Part shown: piece after piece, positions 27,301 to 36,909 of the stretch
Position numbering within the stretch: position 1 is the stretch's first letter
Layout of the letters: the number at the start of each line of letters is the position of its first letter
Assembly (NCBI RefSeq): GCF_037975245.1
Contig: NC_092574.1
Span: 23,687,713 to 23,751,712, forward strand
DNA: 64,000 nt
Source: Apostichopus japonicus
Taxonomy: Eukaryota > Echinodermata > Holothuroidea > Aspidochirotida > Stichopodidae
Direction: 5' to 3'
Notes under the pieces: generated by a model
Told to the model about the DNA's origin: nothing
Databases searched by the model: none
Seen by the model: the letters and a program-made list of their open reading frames with translations, nothing else
Program-made: the position numbers and the translations under genes

Positions 27301-30300
27301 ATACAACAAAGAGGAAATCTGTGTTCCTGTCGAAAAAAGCTCATGTCTGATTATATGTCAATTAACTGCTTTATCACCTCGATAGCTGACAGTGGTCAAG
27401 GTCAACCAGGGTTAAACTTTTGACCTTTCACACCACCTGTATTTACTAGCAGTGTAAATAAATATATATAAATATATATATATACAGTATATATATATAT
27501 ATATATACATTTGGATCCCTTTGTGTCTCTATCTATAATCAACAAAGTGAACAGCATGAGAGAACTATCAGATTCCAGCCCCCCCCCCCCCCAAAAAGAA
27601 AGAAGAAATTCCACAGGGTACTTGCAGAGAATTGATGAAGTATACTGCACATGTACTGTACCTTAGCTGCTGAAAACGAAACGATTCTCGAAATTCAAAT
27701 ACACTCTTTTATCAAAACAACTAGGAGTACTTCAATGGAAAGGAATGCAGGTACTGTAACTCAATAACAGGCATTATTCTTTTGTTTCACCTTCTAATGC
27801 TAATCTGAATGCATTTGGAAATTAACATATTTGCTCAGGGCAAGTTTGATCAAAGATTTCAATGGTGTGATATTTTGAATAGATCTGTGATCTCATTTCT
27901 AGGGAATTTTTAGTGCTCAGACCTGAAGAAGGCTAAAACCCTATGTCCACATCATTATGTCTTTGAAGGAATGTATATAAATGCCTTCTATAGACTTCAG
28001 CATTGCTATAAAGCTACCTCATACTATCACATACCATAAGGTGGCCATATTTTCTTCAGGAAATCCAGGAACATGGTATTGATCTTGACCCTTCCCCTTC
28101 CCCTCCCTGGTCATGATGACATCAAGGGTAATTCCCTACACTGCATGTTTAAAGGTTGTGCCAGGTGGTTCTATGCTACAAGGATGTTGGTCAAATGCCC
28201 AAGTTTAGAACACCTCATTCAGAATAATCTATCTATCCAAGTTAAAAACTACAATGCCAGAAAAACTTTGAGGGTAACTGAGTAATCTTATTATTCATCA
28301 TTTACTGTAGTACAACATGTGAATTAGATGCTGTGAAATGAGTCAATGATCTGGTTCCTTTTATCTGCTACAGGGTAGTCGTGAATAAACTTTACATTTG
28401 TAGTTGTAAACAATCACAGAGCTCTGTAGGACACTTTTAATCTAGGGACGGTACAAGACACCCGAGGATTGTCCCCACAAATTGGGGACATCTGGTCACC
28501 TTATCATGACGGTGAAACCCAAATATATTTTATGGGGGCTAAGGGGACTATTTGGGGGGCACAGGGAGCTATTTTATGAGTTGAGTTTGTAACATTTTTC
28601 ACACGAAAAATCAATCATGAAAATGTATCAAATGTTGTATGAAATCTGACAGGATGAACAACAATATGTAATCCGAATGTGGAAATAGCGATTCATATTT
28701 TTTTTACATTTGGTGATCTCTTTATTATTTGTTATTTCTTTAATGGGGGGCGGGGGGACCGTGGCAAATTATATCTCTCCATTTTGCCAGATCTGTACTT
28801 TCAGGCTGAGAGCCACGGCTATGCTTGATTGATTATCCGTACGTATAGCCCTAACATAACATACTGTAGGCTATCACGAAAAAAGTAAATAAACAATCAT
28901 TATTGGCGGGAATTGCTGAAACTTAACGTGCATGTGCATAACTATTTCCTAAAGCGGACGTAGGCTATACAAACACAAGGTGTGCATCAGGAGAAATTCC
29001 AACTGGACATACTCTAATAGCATATACCACATGTTGCAATGACTGAATTGCGGCACTGATGAAATTTCGCAGAGCATGGTGCATCGAAAACATCAACATT
29101 TCCTGGACTGAAAATGTTGTATTCAAACAGAAATAATTGGAAAATAATGACTGATTTGTATGATAGGGTGACTGAAATTAGTCATAACATATCTTAGTGA
29201 CTTGACAATGGGGGTGACTTTGCTCGCAGCTCTATTTTCTTCGCTCTCATGTCGGTTTTCAGAGGGCAAATCGCCTGCCGGCCCCGTGTATAATTGACAC
29301 TGCTAATCATACTACCATGGCGCATACAGTGAACAATATTAGCTTGGCAACCTTTGCTCAGCACAATTTTTTACAGTCTATTATAAATCTCTGATCACAT
29401 TTGAGGCAAATTTCAGCAAATCTTTGAAAACAGCATATAGAGATGAAAATTAAAACCATATCTTCGCAGTCTCAAAGCAGCATTGTAGATTGTATCATTA
29501 TAGCAAGACATTATTTTCATTCCCCCCCCCCCCCTTTTCCCACACTACACTTTGTGTTGCCCATAATCTATGTGTCAAGACCAAGAACTGCATGTACTAT
29601 TGTGTTCATAGAGTGGTGTATCATAACAATGTCACTAACAATCTTTGTACTTCTTCTATATTTCTCTCTTTCATATGTATTTTGTGCCTTAAATTTTGAA
29701 AAACCTTTGGAAGGGCAAGATGGCAACACAATGGAAACTTTTGAAATATGTGTCTGAAACTAATGGGGTCTATGATCTTGCCAATTCTGCCTGTTAAATA
29801 AAAAAAAAATTGATAATTTCTAGGATTATGCTCATGCACTAGTAGGATGAATAATTGTAAGATATATGATATATGATTTTATAAACCTTGAATTGAACTG
29901 AGCCTAAATTTTAACTTAAGAACAGTTAATACTAACTGGATGAGGAAATGGGGATTTCAGATTTTACTAGATCGAAACTAACTGTCATTGGGAAGCCTAT
30001 GCTTTTCTTGGTACCAATTGCAATTCTTTAATTTTCTGCATATCAACTGAACCGTAGCTCAGTTCAAATGGTTATTATTTTCAGAACACCACAGTGTTGG
30101 GTTACAACATAGACCTAGGGCCTACAGTCACTGTTGTGAGTCTATGATGATACTTAATTTTATGACTATCATTCTCAATCGTACAAGCTCCAAATATTCC
30201 TTTGTTTTTAAAGGCTTGCTGGAAATACTGCTCGAATGCAGTGTACAGACAATCTACAACAGTGACGAAGTGTAATGTATAAACCACGAACTTAAGGCGT

Positions 30301-30897
30301 GCATTAAATTTGCATGTACTTAGGCCCTATACCACGACATAATGTTAGGCCTAACATCATAGACATTATACGATAGACATAACGAACACGGCAGTTCAAT
30401 TCGTAACTGGGTTTTGCGAAACAAGCATTCATTGAAATGGTCGTTAATGCTAATTGTATCTTATTCCTTTTGGCATAATTTGGGGTAGAACATTATCACT
30501 CGTGTAATGTTTGGAAAGTAGGAACATTAAATTAACTCAAAGACACAGGTGCATTTTAGTAATGGAAGGATACATACATTAAAGTATATATTACTAGTAA
30601 CACTAGTATACAACAGTACTAATTCAGCAGTTCTCGAGTTGTACTGGGTGTGTGCGTCACTGCACTGGGCGTTGTTCATGGGCATGGCAGGGTGTGTACG
30701 TAAACACAACCAACAACGCAACAACTTTTCCTCAAGTTATACATAAAAATTAACTCACCTTTTTCGATGCATTCATCATAGTTACAGTATTTGTTTCTAT
30801 CAGAATATTCTACGAGCCCATTTTCGTGTGATATTTCAGTCGTGGTGTTATCTGTCATCCAGCAGTCCTCTGGTGTACGGGACACGGTAGTCGCCAT
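8775..30897 (-). CDS. KLF3/8/12-type transcription factor with N-terminal AN1 zinc finger (8-exon model)
   Basis: Model: join of 30897-30759, 26740-26698, 24288-24246, 16760-16701, 15051-14904, 13971-13821, 10601-10429 and 8947-8775 (minus). All junctions are GT-AG and phases agree throughout (1,2,0,0,1,2,1), giving 309 codons. Residues 38-72 fit the AN1 pattern C-x4-C-x9-C-x2-C-x4-C-x2-H-x5-H-x-C. Residues 107-116 read [10 protein letters not shown], the CtBP-binding motif of KLF3/8/12 (closest to KLF12 by eye). Basic stretches follow at 117-124 and 211-225. Three C2H2 fingers occupy 229-251, 259-281 and 289-309, with KLF linkers TGEKPY and TGDKPF. Known for the family: nuclear binding to CACCC/GC boxes and repression through CtBP. 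Odd points: the AN1 finger, unknown to me in any KLF; the protein ends on the last zinc-ligand histidine, without the C-terminal extension after that histidine seen in vertebrate KLF3/8/12. The KLF part is near certain. The join of the AN1 exons to it rests on phase and order alone; they could be a separate gene, with KLF starting at the ATG at 16757. Confidence 0.68.
8948..10428 (-). other. KLF intron 7
   Basis: Bounded by matching GT-AG sites. It contains a poly-G run at 9193-9210 and otherwise AT-rich sequence. No further gene or element recognised. Confidence 0.85.
10429..10601 (-). CDS. Coding exon 7: basic region and KLF zinc finger 1
   Basis: 173 nt, phase 2 to 1. Acceptor TTTTGTTTCTATTTGACAG, donor ACAG|GTAAAAGG. 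It encodes a basic stretch ([15 protein letters not shown]) and finger 1 (C229, C234, H247, H251) with the KLF recognition segment [15 protein letters not shown]. The exon break just after HTG in the first linker is a common KLF exon boundary. Confidence 0.93.
10602..13820 (-). other. KLF intron 6
   Basis: Holds the 3' end of a plus-strand LINE (about 11,690-12,142). The remainder is unremarkable AT-rich DNA. Confidence 0.75.
11690..12142 (+). mobile_element. 3' end of an L2/Crack-like non-LTR retrotransposon
   Basis: A decayed coding tail (with [19 protein letters not shown], resembling the arginine-rich C-terminus of LINE reverse transcriptases) is followed by T-rich sequence with TTGTATTTTG motifs. 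It ends in GGGATTCAATAAAGTTGAC and an (ACTT)n tail. The arrangement is typical of L2-type LINE 3' ends. The 5' part is truncated; the clade is inferred from the tail. Confidence 0.6.
13821..13971 (-). CDS. Coding exon 6: KLF linker region
   Basis: 151 nt, phase 1 to 2. Acceptor TCTTCATCTGGACAG, donor GCTGA|GTAAGT. With the G from exon 5 it reads [20 protein letters not shown] and onward to RFQQA. No domain is recognised. It is Ser/Thr/Pro-rich like the disordered middle of other KLFs and contains a second motif-like IDLTDL. Phase continuity on both sides supports it. Confidence 0.75.
13972..14819 (-). other. KLF intron 5
   Basis: Shared by both exon 5 forms. Nothing recognised apart from the donor duplication at its 5' edge. 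Confidence 0.75.
14791..14950. repeat. Tandem duplication spanning the exon 5 / intron 5 boundary
   Basis: Copy A 14867-14950 (84 bp) and copy B 14791-14866 (76 bp). Copy B lacks 8 bp (CACATGAT on the plus strand). Each copy contains coding sequence, the donor (CAG|GTAGGT) and the first intronic bases. Confidence 0.95.
14820..14903 (-). CDS. Alternative 84-nt extension of exon 5 (28 residues)
   Basis: Open in the exon 5 frame. It largely repeats the preceding residues (both copies contain [15 protein letters not shown]) and ends at a second near-identical donor, TCAG|GTAGGT at 14819. As 84 is divisible by 3, both donors leave phase 1 and both join exon 6. Use of this donor is inferred. Confidence 0.45.
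14904..15051 (-). CDS. Coding exon 5: CtBP-binding PVDLS exon (short form)
   Basis: 148 nt, phase 0 in and phase 1 out. Acceptor TATTTTTCCCCACAG. It encodes [20 protein letters not shown] followed by a basic stretch (GRNRKRKS) and a Ser/Thr-rich tail. The PVDLS site and its position before a basic region match vertebrate KLF3, KLF8 and KLF12. Donor GCAG|GTAGGT at 14903. A duplicated donor at 14819 allows a form 84 nt longer (14820-15051). Confidence 0.85.
15052..16700 (-). other. KLF intron 4
   Basis: Contains one hAT-like element (15179-15674), a short AT microsatellite near 15711-15750 and the degenerate repeat that overlaps the exon 4 donor. Confidence 0.65.
15179..15674. mobile_element. 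hAT-like non-autonomous transposon (copy 1)
   Basis: Ends CAGTGGCGTAGCTA and TAGCTAGGCCACTG form imperfect terminal inverted repeats. It is flanked by a perfect 8-bp direct repeat ACAGCAGG (15171-15178 and 15675-15682), as hAT transposases produce. 496 bp, no coding capacity, G/C homopolymer-rich near its ends. Confidence 0.85.
16440..16701. repeat. Degenerate ~45-52-bp repeat at the exon 4 donor
   Basis: Five or six diverged minus-strand units start near GGTATCAGTTTATGGTTCTG. Two units carry in-frame A/GAG|GTATCA potential donors 45 nt apart (16701 and 16656). Confidence 0.6.
16701..16760 (-). CDS. Coding exon 4: acidic linker, possible alternative KLF start
   Basis: 60 nt, phase 0 at both ends, reading [20 protein letters not shown]. 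Acceptor TGTCTTCTCTAG, donor CTAAG|GTATCA (weak after GTA). If the AN1 exons belong elsewhere, the ATG at 16757-16755 would start a 233-residue KLF. The reading frame stays open beyond the donor to 16410 through a degenerate repeat, and a second in-frame GAG|GTATCA donor lies 45 nt downstream at 16656. Confidence 0.55.
18322..18364. repeat. (TA)n-(GA)n microsatellite
   Basis: About 16 TA dinucleotides followed by five GA dinucleotides. Confidence 0.95.
20377..20714. repeat. 48-bp minisatellite, 7 copies
   Basis: Unit starts GATCCCGTAACTGAGCTCCC and ends GAAGAGTGTTTATTCT. Two copies have 49 bp through one extra A; the last two are most diverged. Frames of 16 residues recur across it on the minus strand and are by-products. 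Confidence 0.95.
21277..21429. mobile_element. hAT-like non-autonomous transposon (copy 2)
   Basis: 153 bp with ends CAGTGGCATAGCAAG and CTAGCTATGCCCCTG, flanked by a perfect 8-bp duplication ATGGCCCA (21269-21276 and 21430-21437). Its interior is rich in GGGGG/CCCCC. Confidence 0.85.
22450..22735. repeat. Degenerate ~55-bp tandem repeat
   Basis: About five diverged copies around ACCAGGAAGCAACAGTGATG followed by TTTAACATAATTCAACAGC. Confidence 0.75.
23219..23517. mobile_element. hAT-like non-autonomous transposon (copy 3)
   Basis: 299 bp. Ends CAGGCGCATAGCCAGG and CCTTGGCTACGCGCCTG are inverted repeats. 8-bp flanks TCCCTCAC / TCCCTCAG differ at one base. The interior is clearly related to copy 4 (shared GCGCGAAGCGTACA-type and CTTCCCAGGCCTTGTAA segments). 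Confidence 0.85.
23777..24236. repeat. 46-bp minisatellite, ~10 copies, next to AN1 exon 3
   Basis: Unit starts TATCACACTTGGTATCTCAT and ends ATATAAGTTGCTCA. Copies are very similar. The array starts about 10 bp inside intron 3, next to the exon 3 donor. Confidence 0.95.
24246..24288 (-). CDS. Coding exon 3: AN1 finger end (43-nt exon)
   Basis: Acceptor TTGTTCTTTCTTGCAG, donor CCA|GTAAGTATGG. Completing Cys61, it reads [15 protein letters not shown], which gives C-x2-H-x5-H-x-C, exactly the second half of an AN1 finger. It ends in phase 0, matching the next KLF exon. A 46-bp minisatellite starts about 10 bp into the following intron. Confidence 0.7.
24289..26697 (-). other. KLF intron 2
   Basis: Bounded by exon 2 donor and exon 3 acceptor. 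Nothing recognised beyond short AT tracts. Confidence 0.6.
26698..26740 (-). CDS. Coding exon 2: AN1 finger middle (43-nt exon)
   Basis: Acceptor TTTTTTCTTTACACAG, donor CTG|GTAAGT. In phase with exon 1 it reads [14 protein letters not shown] plus the first two bases of Cys61. It supplies the C53-x2-C56-x4-C61 spacing typical of AN1 domains. It is too short to show up as an open reading frame; both splice sites are strong. Confidence 0.72.
26741..30758 (-). other. KLF intron 1
   Basis: Contains TA-rich microsatellite sequence at 27460-27508, poly-C near 27580-27592 and 29522-29534, and a stretch near 28,470-28,500 (GGGACATCTGGTCACCTTA) that looks like one end of a DNA transposon without a matching partner. 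No coding exon recognised. Confidence 0.55.
30759..30897 (-). CDS. Coding exon 1: start codon and first two AN1 cysteines
   Basis: 139 nt, 46 codons plus 1 nt. The ATG has A at -3 and G at +4, and an in-frame TAA lies 9 nt upstream, so this is a convincing start. The N-terminus ([20 protein letters not shown]) is polar and acidic. The exon carries C38-x4-C43 of the AN1 finger. The donor is AAAAG|GTGAG at 30758. A 4-kb intron follows. Confidence 0.72.
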
Positions 30898-30936
30898 GTT
30901 ACGTTATAAGGCGAGACTCGCCCACTAAAGCTATTG

Positions 30937-30974
30937 CCACACCCACCGAGCATCCGGGACATTGACTCCGCCCC
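30937..30974. promoter_or_regulatory. CACCC box and GC box just upstream of the KLF start
   Basis: CCACACCCA (30937-30945) and CCGCCCC (30968-30974) lie 40-77 bp upstream of the ATG, in the 5' UTR or core promoter. Both match the CACCC/GC sites bound by KLF and Sp proteins, so autoregulation is possible. The transcription start is not known. Confidence 0.35.
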
Positions 30975-32496
30975 AAGGTCAGGAATTGCCATGGTTGAAC
31001 AATGACGTATTGGCGATACCCTGGGAACCTCATTGTTACCTATCACAGGGAACCTGCATTACATTTTACAAGTACATTTTAGTGTGAATTTTGCAGGAAA
31101 ACAACCATACAATAATCTACGCGATATAACCCCATACATGATCCTGGAAACCTAGCGCGATGTTCCCATACTTAGCCTATACTAACTGACAATAAGGACA
31201 GAACTGGGATCCTACCACAACGATCGCTAGTTTTAAACGGATATCTTTCAAAGACAGTTTTAAACCTTCTCTTTCCTCTCCTTGTAATATCCACCTTCAA
31301 AGTGGAAGAAATAATATCGTGCTACCACCGATATGATATTACTGTAGTAGTGTAAAAGATTCTCTTATATACTTTTAATATGCAAATGAAATGCAAAATA
31401 AAAGTGAACGAATTTTGTTCACACTACAACAGTACTTCACAACTTTCCTGGATGCTTCTTCGGTAATTGAATTATGAAATATGTTTAATGTTGGATTGAG
31501 AGAGACATATCCCTCTCCTCTCAAATGGTTATGACAATGAGGTTGGGAAGAGGGCAAAAGCTCAAACCTAACTCAGATAAAAACAATTGGTGGCAGGGAG
31601 TAATTCAAACAGGAAGTGGATCTGTAATTGTCCTACATGACGGACAATTGTAATGTGCGTCCACCGGTATCATATATTGTGAATCGGTAACGAATGGGGG
31701 GGGGGGGGGTAGCATTAAAATTATTACATCATAGCAAACGATGACGTCATCAAATCCCTTATTAAACCAGATAGCTTTGTAAACCTGTTGTATAATCCAA
31801 CGTATACCTCAAACTGTAAAAAATATCCTAAGACATAAAAATAGTTGCATTAAATTCAAACTTGTGACCAATGTCTATGTCATCTAACCGAGAGCCTAGA
31901 TCTTGGTCGATTTCAAGACCGACTTGGTTTTTGGCGACCGACTGTAATGACAAGCAAAGCAACATATCGAAACATTAACTAACAAAAGGGGGGCCGCAAG
32001 GTGTAGCATTTTGTTAGCCTAATATTACCCCCACCCCCAGAAAAGGTGAAAGTAAGGGGAGTCAGTTTTGTTTTATATGGCAGCCGACTGGGGGTGGGGA
32101 AACTGGGAGGTAAGCATCACTACTGAGGGAAAATGCCCACATTAACACCTTTCCACCTCTGGCGACGGGATGCCAAAACCTCCTGTAAAGAATGCAACAG
32201 AAGCACCATAACCCTACGTCACGCCTCCCTGTTGAACTGCCCATTGGCACGGATGTTTACCACGTGGGTTTGAAATCGGGGTAGTGACTACAGTGACATA
32301 GGCTGAGGCTGTTGGGGGGGGGGAGGGGTGGAGGGTACCAGCCAGGATGATTGTCAAGATTGTCACGTGCATCGTGTTTCCTACTAAGTAAGGTAGGAGG
32401 TGGAGAAGAGGGACTGGTGGGGGTGGTTATATATTAATTGAGTGTCTCATGAGTCATATGATTCCATATAGTATCATCGATTCCATCATCAACCCT

Positions 32497-32508
32497 TGTG
32501 TGTGTGTG

Positions 32509-32539
<31 letters not shown>

Positions 32540-32546
32540 ATGTGTT
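32497..32546. repeat. (TG)n microsatellite
   Basis: About 23 TG dinucleotides with a few interruptions. Confidence 0.95.
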
Positions 32547-35415
32547 TGAGCGTTTAACTAATGTATATGTAAGTCATGATATACATCAACGATCATGAGA
32601 GCAACTAGTCTTTGCATCTTGTCTTTCATGGTGGGGATGGGAAAGGTGAGGGGTATATGGCAACCGTTCTCAGATCATTTGTACAACAAGCCTTATCTAA
32701 ATGAAATATAATATCGCCTAACAAATTTTCTGTATTATACATATTTAATCATGTGGGATATATGGTGATAATGTAATCGAAATAAGTTATTGACTAATTA
32801 CAGATACTAGAAGATGCTAAGACTAGTGTATCTACTACTCATCATTACCTAAATAAGTGATTAATTCTTTTCATGATTTATTGCACCACCTATCTCTAAA
32901 GGTTTCATTTAAATAATCATCTCCGCTTTACCTCTATATATTGTCTCATTTAATTTGTGTCGTTTTGTTTCAAAGTCCATAAACCAATTATTTTTACATA
33001 ATCGTGATATGGCAGCATCGGCTTTTAGCCAAATACATAATAATAAACCATTTGGAAACCTCTTTAAATCATGTAAAAAAAAACATGAGATGATTTCATC
33101 ATTGATCCGATTCTCCTCGATAGTGCAGTTTTTTCTTTCCTTGCCTGATTAGGGGTTGGGGGTGGGGGTTCATATTGTAGACATAAAATTAATCATAGTC
33201 ACCTTTGTCACCTTAAGACTTAGTGACGTATCAGAGATTGGTATGAGCAAGGTTAACATGCTTGTCATTGTCATCGCTTGTGGTGAAGATGTATTGATCG
33301 CGAAGGGTTGGATGAGGCGGGTAGTGGGGGTGCGGGTTGGAATTCGATACTTTGTGGGACCTCTCCTCGCCCGAACAGTATGGCGGGTTGGGGCGGGGCA
33401 TTCAAATCGCTTCCAGTAATGGTTGGAACCAGGATAAATTGCGTGTAAAGCTGGCGCTCTGACGTATTCCAACTTAATTAATGGATTCACTGCAACACAA
33501 CCGCAGATTTAAATTTGATTTTCAATTTCCCATATGATTTGATATTGTGATAAATTGAAAGATATTTTTAAATATCTTTAAATATTTTAACTTAATTATA
33601 TCTAGGCTGTGGGATTAAAATCTAAACTGGCTTGCCATACGGAAGCATAATATGTTATGCCCCGACTTGGGGGGAAATACTGCGTCTGGCGATTACCCCT
33701 CCCCCTACAGTTCTGTTTCACAAACTTGAGAGAACTTCTGTTCCAATTGCTGTGGAGCTAAGTGTAGTCTTTCTATAAATGTTGGTACTATATCAAGAGT
33801 TTCTTATGTGTATGCTTTTACATCTCAGCCCGACTGGAGACTGTAGGTATAATATACTCTATATAATAATTGCCCCATTGACTTCCCAATCGTTATGTTA
33901 TGTAATATCTAAAGGCATGTGATTAAGTTACAAACTAATCTCACCGAATAACTAGTAGTATCAATTTTCAAAATTTTCTAAATTTCGCACCGCAGATATT
34001 GCTATTAAGGCAGCATACGTCATATAAACACACCCAAATGGACGCACACTAAATAGAAATGTCAAAATAATGTCATGTCCAAATCCTGCAGTAGAAGTAC
34101 ACCCTATACCCATTGGATTGCTAACATATTGGAAAATCATGGAACATACAAGTTTCCGTATTCCGTTAAGTGGTTTGTTACCCACGAATGACCAGTTTTA
34201 CGTAACTCCTAACCAGCCTCATTCTCTGTGATGGTCTTGGAAGGTCTAAGGTGGTCTAACATTGCCTCAATGTCCGAAATTATCGTGCCACATGTACTTG
34301 TATTTGTGCACTTAGACACCCAAGCAACCCCCTCTCCTTTCCCCTTCCGAAAAAAAAACGATTTGATTACTATCGGGGGAAAATGTTTCCTCAGTGTTGT
34401 CTCATTACACTTGGGCCTATATGAACATTTGGACGGCTCGACATGGACTATGTATGCAACCTTAACGTACTACGCTATACACCCCCCCCCCCCCCATTAC
34501 TCCCCCAAAATCAAAGTCGTACCTTGAAGCATTTCTTAAAAGATATCCTCCTTTTTGTTCTTTTTTTTCTTTTCGGCACCCTAAGTTATTGAATAGACGC
34601 TATTTGGCGGTTGGTGACTCTACTAGTAAGGTAAAATAGAGGGCGTCAACACAATATTCCAGCCGGAGCCGAATGCAGAGATTCTGATCCAGCCAGAGCG
34701 GTATAGGGCAGCATACGCCCGTTAAAAGCCCCATTGCCTTACAGGTACCGCACCACAAAAATAAGATTAGTGTTCATCCGTCAAAGACCTGCCAAATCAT
34801 AGAAGTTTTCAACTGGTATATCCTACCCGCCACATGATAGCTGAGATATTGTCCTATCATGGCACTTGCAAACTTCCATATCATGACCGTTTAGATTGTG
34901 AGGTAGAAGAGGAACAAGTTTAGCAAACTGAACCCCAACCCTTCCATGTGCTCGCTCGGAGTAATATCAACATTTAACAAAAGGTTTTCTAAAATGGTTT
35001 AAATCACTTTCAATCCTCCCTATTTTCACACCATCTGTACTTTATGATATGCTCTTTCACATTAAGGCAGAAAGAAACAATGATCGACCCTGATAATATG
35101 CTTAAACAAGCATTACATTAGGTGGGTTTAGCTCTTTTTTTTTCGGACATTGGTTAACTTTTCGAGAACATATACACTACTCTAATTGTGGTGCGGTATC
35201 TATGTAGAGGCAACAGATATACAATTGACTTGTGCATACTCGTTCAGAAAATTGTGGAATATTTTGAAACTTTCTCTCTTGTTGTACCAGTTAAAATATA
35301 GCTTGAGAATGCTATAAAATGTGATTATTTTATTTATTTTACAGTTTAGGGCTACTTGATTAAGAATTGTCGAAATAGCAGTGTCATGGCAAAAAAAAAA
35401 AAACAAGGTTTGTAC

Positions 35416-35674
35416 CCGGGGCGTAGCGAGGAATTTGCCAAGTGAGGGCGAAGCTTGTAAGCAAACTATATAAGCGTGGCGCCACCATATTGTCGCGAAG
35501 CGTACAGGAAAATTTTGGCCCAAAATGCCTCCCAGATCGCCGGAAATAGAACTTCCCAGGCCTTGTAACATCCAAGTATTTTTTATTTTGAAATTACTAG
35601 TGATATCATACAAAAAAAAATTGCTGAAGGGGGTGGGGGGCGGGTGGGGCGGTCGCCCCCTGGCTCAGCGCCTG
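35416..35674. mobile_element. hAT-like non-autonomous transposon (copy 4)
   Basis: 259 bp, related in sequence to copy 3. Perfect 8-bp duplication GTTTGTAC (35408-35415 and 35675-35682). Left end CCGGGGCGTAGCGAGG, right end CCTGGCTCAGCGCCTG. Confidence 0.85.
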
Positions 35675-35808
35675 GTTTGTACAATTAATTTAAAAGGGTT
35701 CCAAGATAATGGTCAATTTTGTCCCAAAAGTCTATCCGGATAGAGATTTATAATAATATAAATAATATTAATTCACTAAATTATAATACAATGAGTAAAA
35801 GTATGTGG

Positions 35809-35847
35809 GCCTGACGTTTCGATCCTAGCAGGATCTTCTTCAAAGGC
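35809..35847 (-). mobile_element. Penelope-like / hammerhead-ribozyme-like motif
   Basis: On the minus strand, GCCT pairs with AGGC (stem I), followed by TTGAAGA, a GATCC/GGATC hairpin (stem II) and GAAACGTC. This matches the hammerhead order CUGANGA - stem II - GAAA - GUC, with U for the first C. I recall similar GACGTTTCGATCC motifs in Penelope-like retroelement ends; this is from memory and untested. Confidence 0.35.
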
Positions 35848-36909
35848 AGAATGACAAGTAACAGAAACTACAAGGGACAAAATACAAGCACAGAATAAAG
35901 ATAGGTTAATTAGCATGGTAAACACAAAAGAGATTTTTTTTAATTATTATAAGTTAAGGATGTGAATTGTTGGGGATCAGTCTCATACGTCGCGGTTGGA
36001 ACATTCCACTATTATGTAGGGGTGTTTTGTATTTGTGTTCAATCTAAAACAGTCATTGTTTTGTCGTCCTCAAATTATTTTGAGAACAACACTTCACTCC
36101 CTAACCTTTGATAATTGAATGAATTAATATTAATTATATTATCATTGTTAATCCCTTACTTTTATCGATAACGACCGAGTAAGAGGAAAGAATGACTGGG
36201 TTAATGAAACAGGTTGCTGAGGTTATGATCACCCAAATCACAATATAGAAGCTATCACAGTTCTGGAATAATAGAGATGGTTCCTATTAGTCCGTTGGTC
36301 CACCTCTGCATTTAGTGAGAACATTGGTTCTCCTTTTGAGCGAGTACCGAAAAACTATGCCTTCGTCGTATGCTTTTATTTATTTTTATCGCGAAAAAAA
36401 AGCAAGAACAGAATTTAACAAGCAGGCCATGTGCACCTATTATGGAAAATAACAACAGATATCAAATAAATACAGGAAGTTGTGATTAACATATTTTTTA
36501 TTTACATTATTTCTGTAATTACACGGTTTGCTTTTGTATACTACTAATTTGTAGGTCAAGGTTTTAAGAGAAAAGGAATAAATAATTCCACTTCGCAACC
36601 CTCCCTACCCCCACTACTACTATGGCATACCTACAGTACTAATTTCTTAATCCCTTTGTGCAGGTGACACATCAAAGACCTGCATGAAAAAAAATATGCA
36701 TAGATGATTGCATTTTAATGGCATAGTTTCATCATAAATTGAGGACAAATATACCCTAATGATTGCTTATTTTAAAATGATGTAATACTTATCAAATGAG
36801 ATTATGTGTGGCCCAATGCCTCATAGCAATACTTAAAACACTGCCACCTAAACACCCCCCCCCCCCCCGCCATCCCATCACAAAACTTATAACTTATGTC
36901 ATTCCTATA

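Noticed and set aside
28470-28560. GGGACATCTGGTCACCTTA as a DNA-transposon end
   Set aside because: No partner inverted end or target duplication found, so not called as an element.
29443-29757. 104-codon plus-strand frame in KLF intron 1
   Set aside because: Spans a poly-C run that codes for prolines; hydrophobic end, but no family signature and no splice support.
33156-33490. Paired open frames on both strands
   Set aside because: Likely due to locally high GC and lack of stops; neither translation resembles a known protein.
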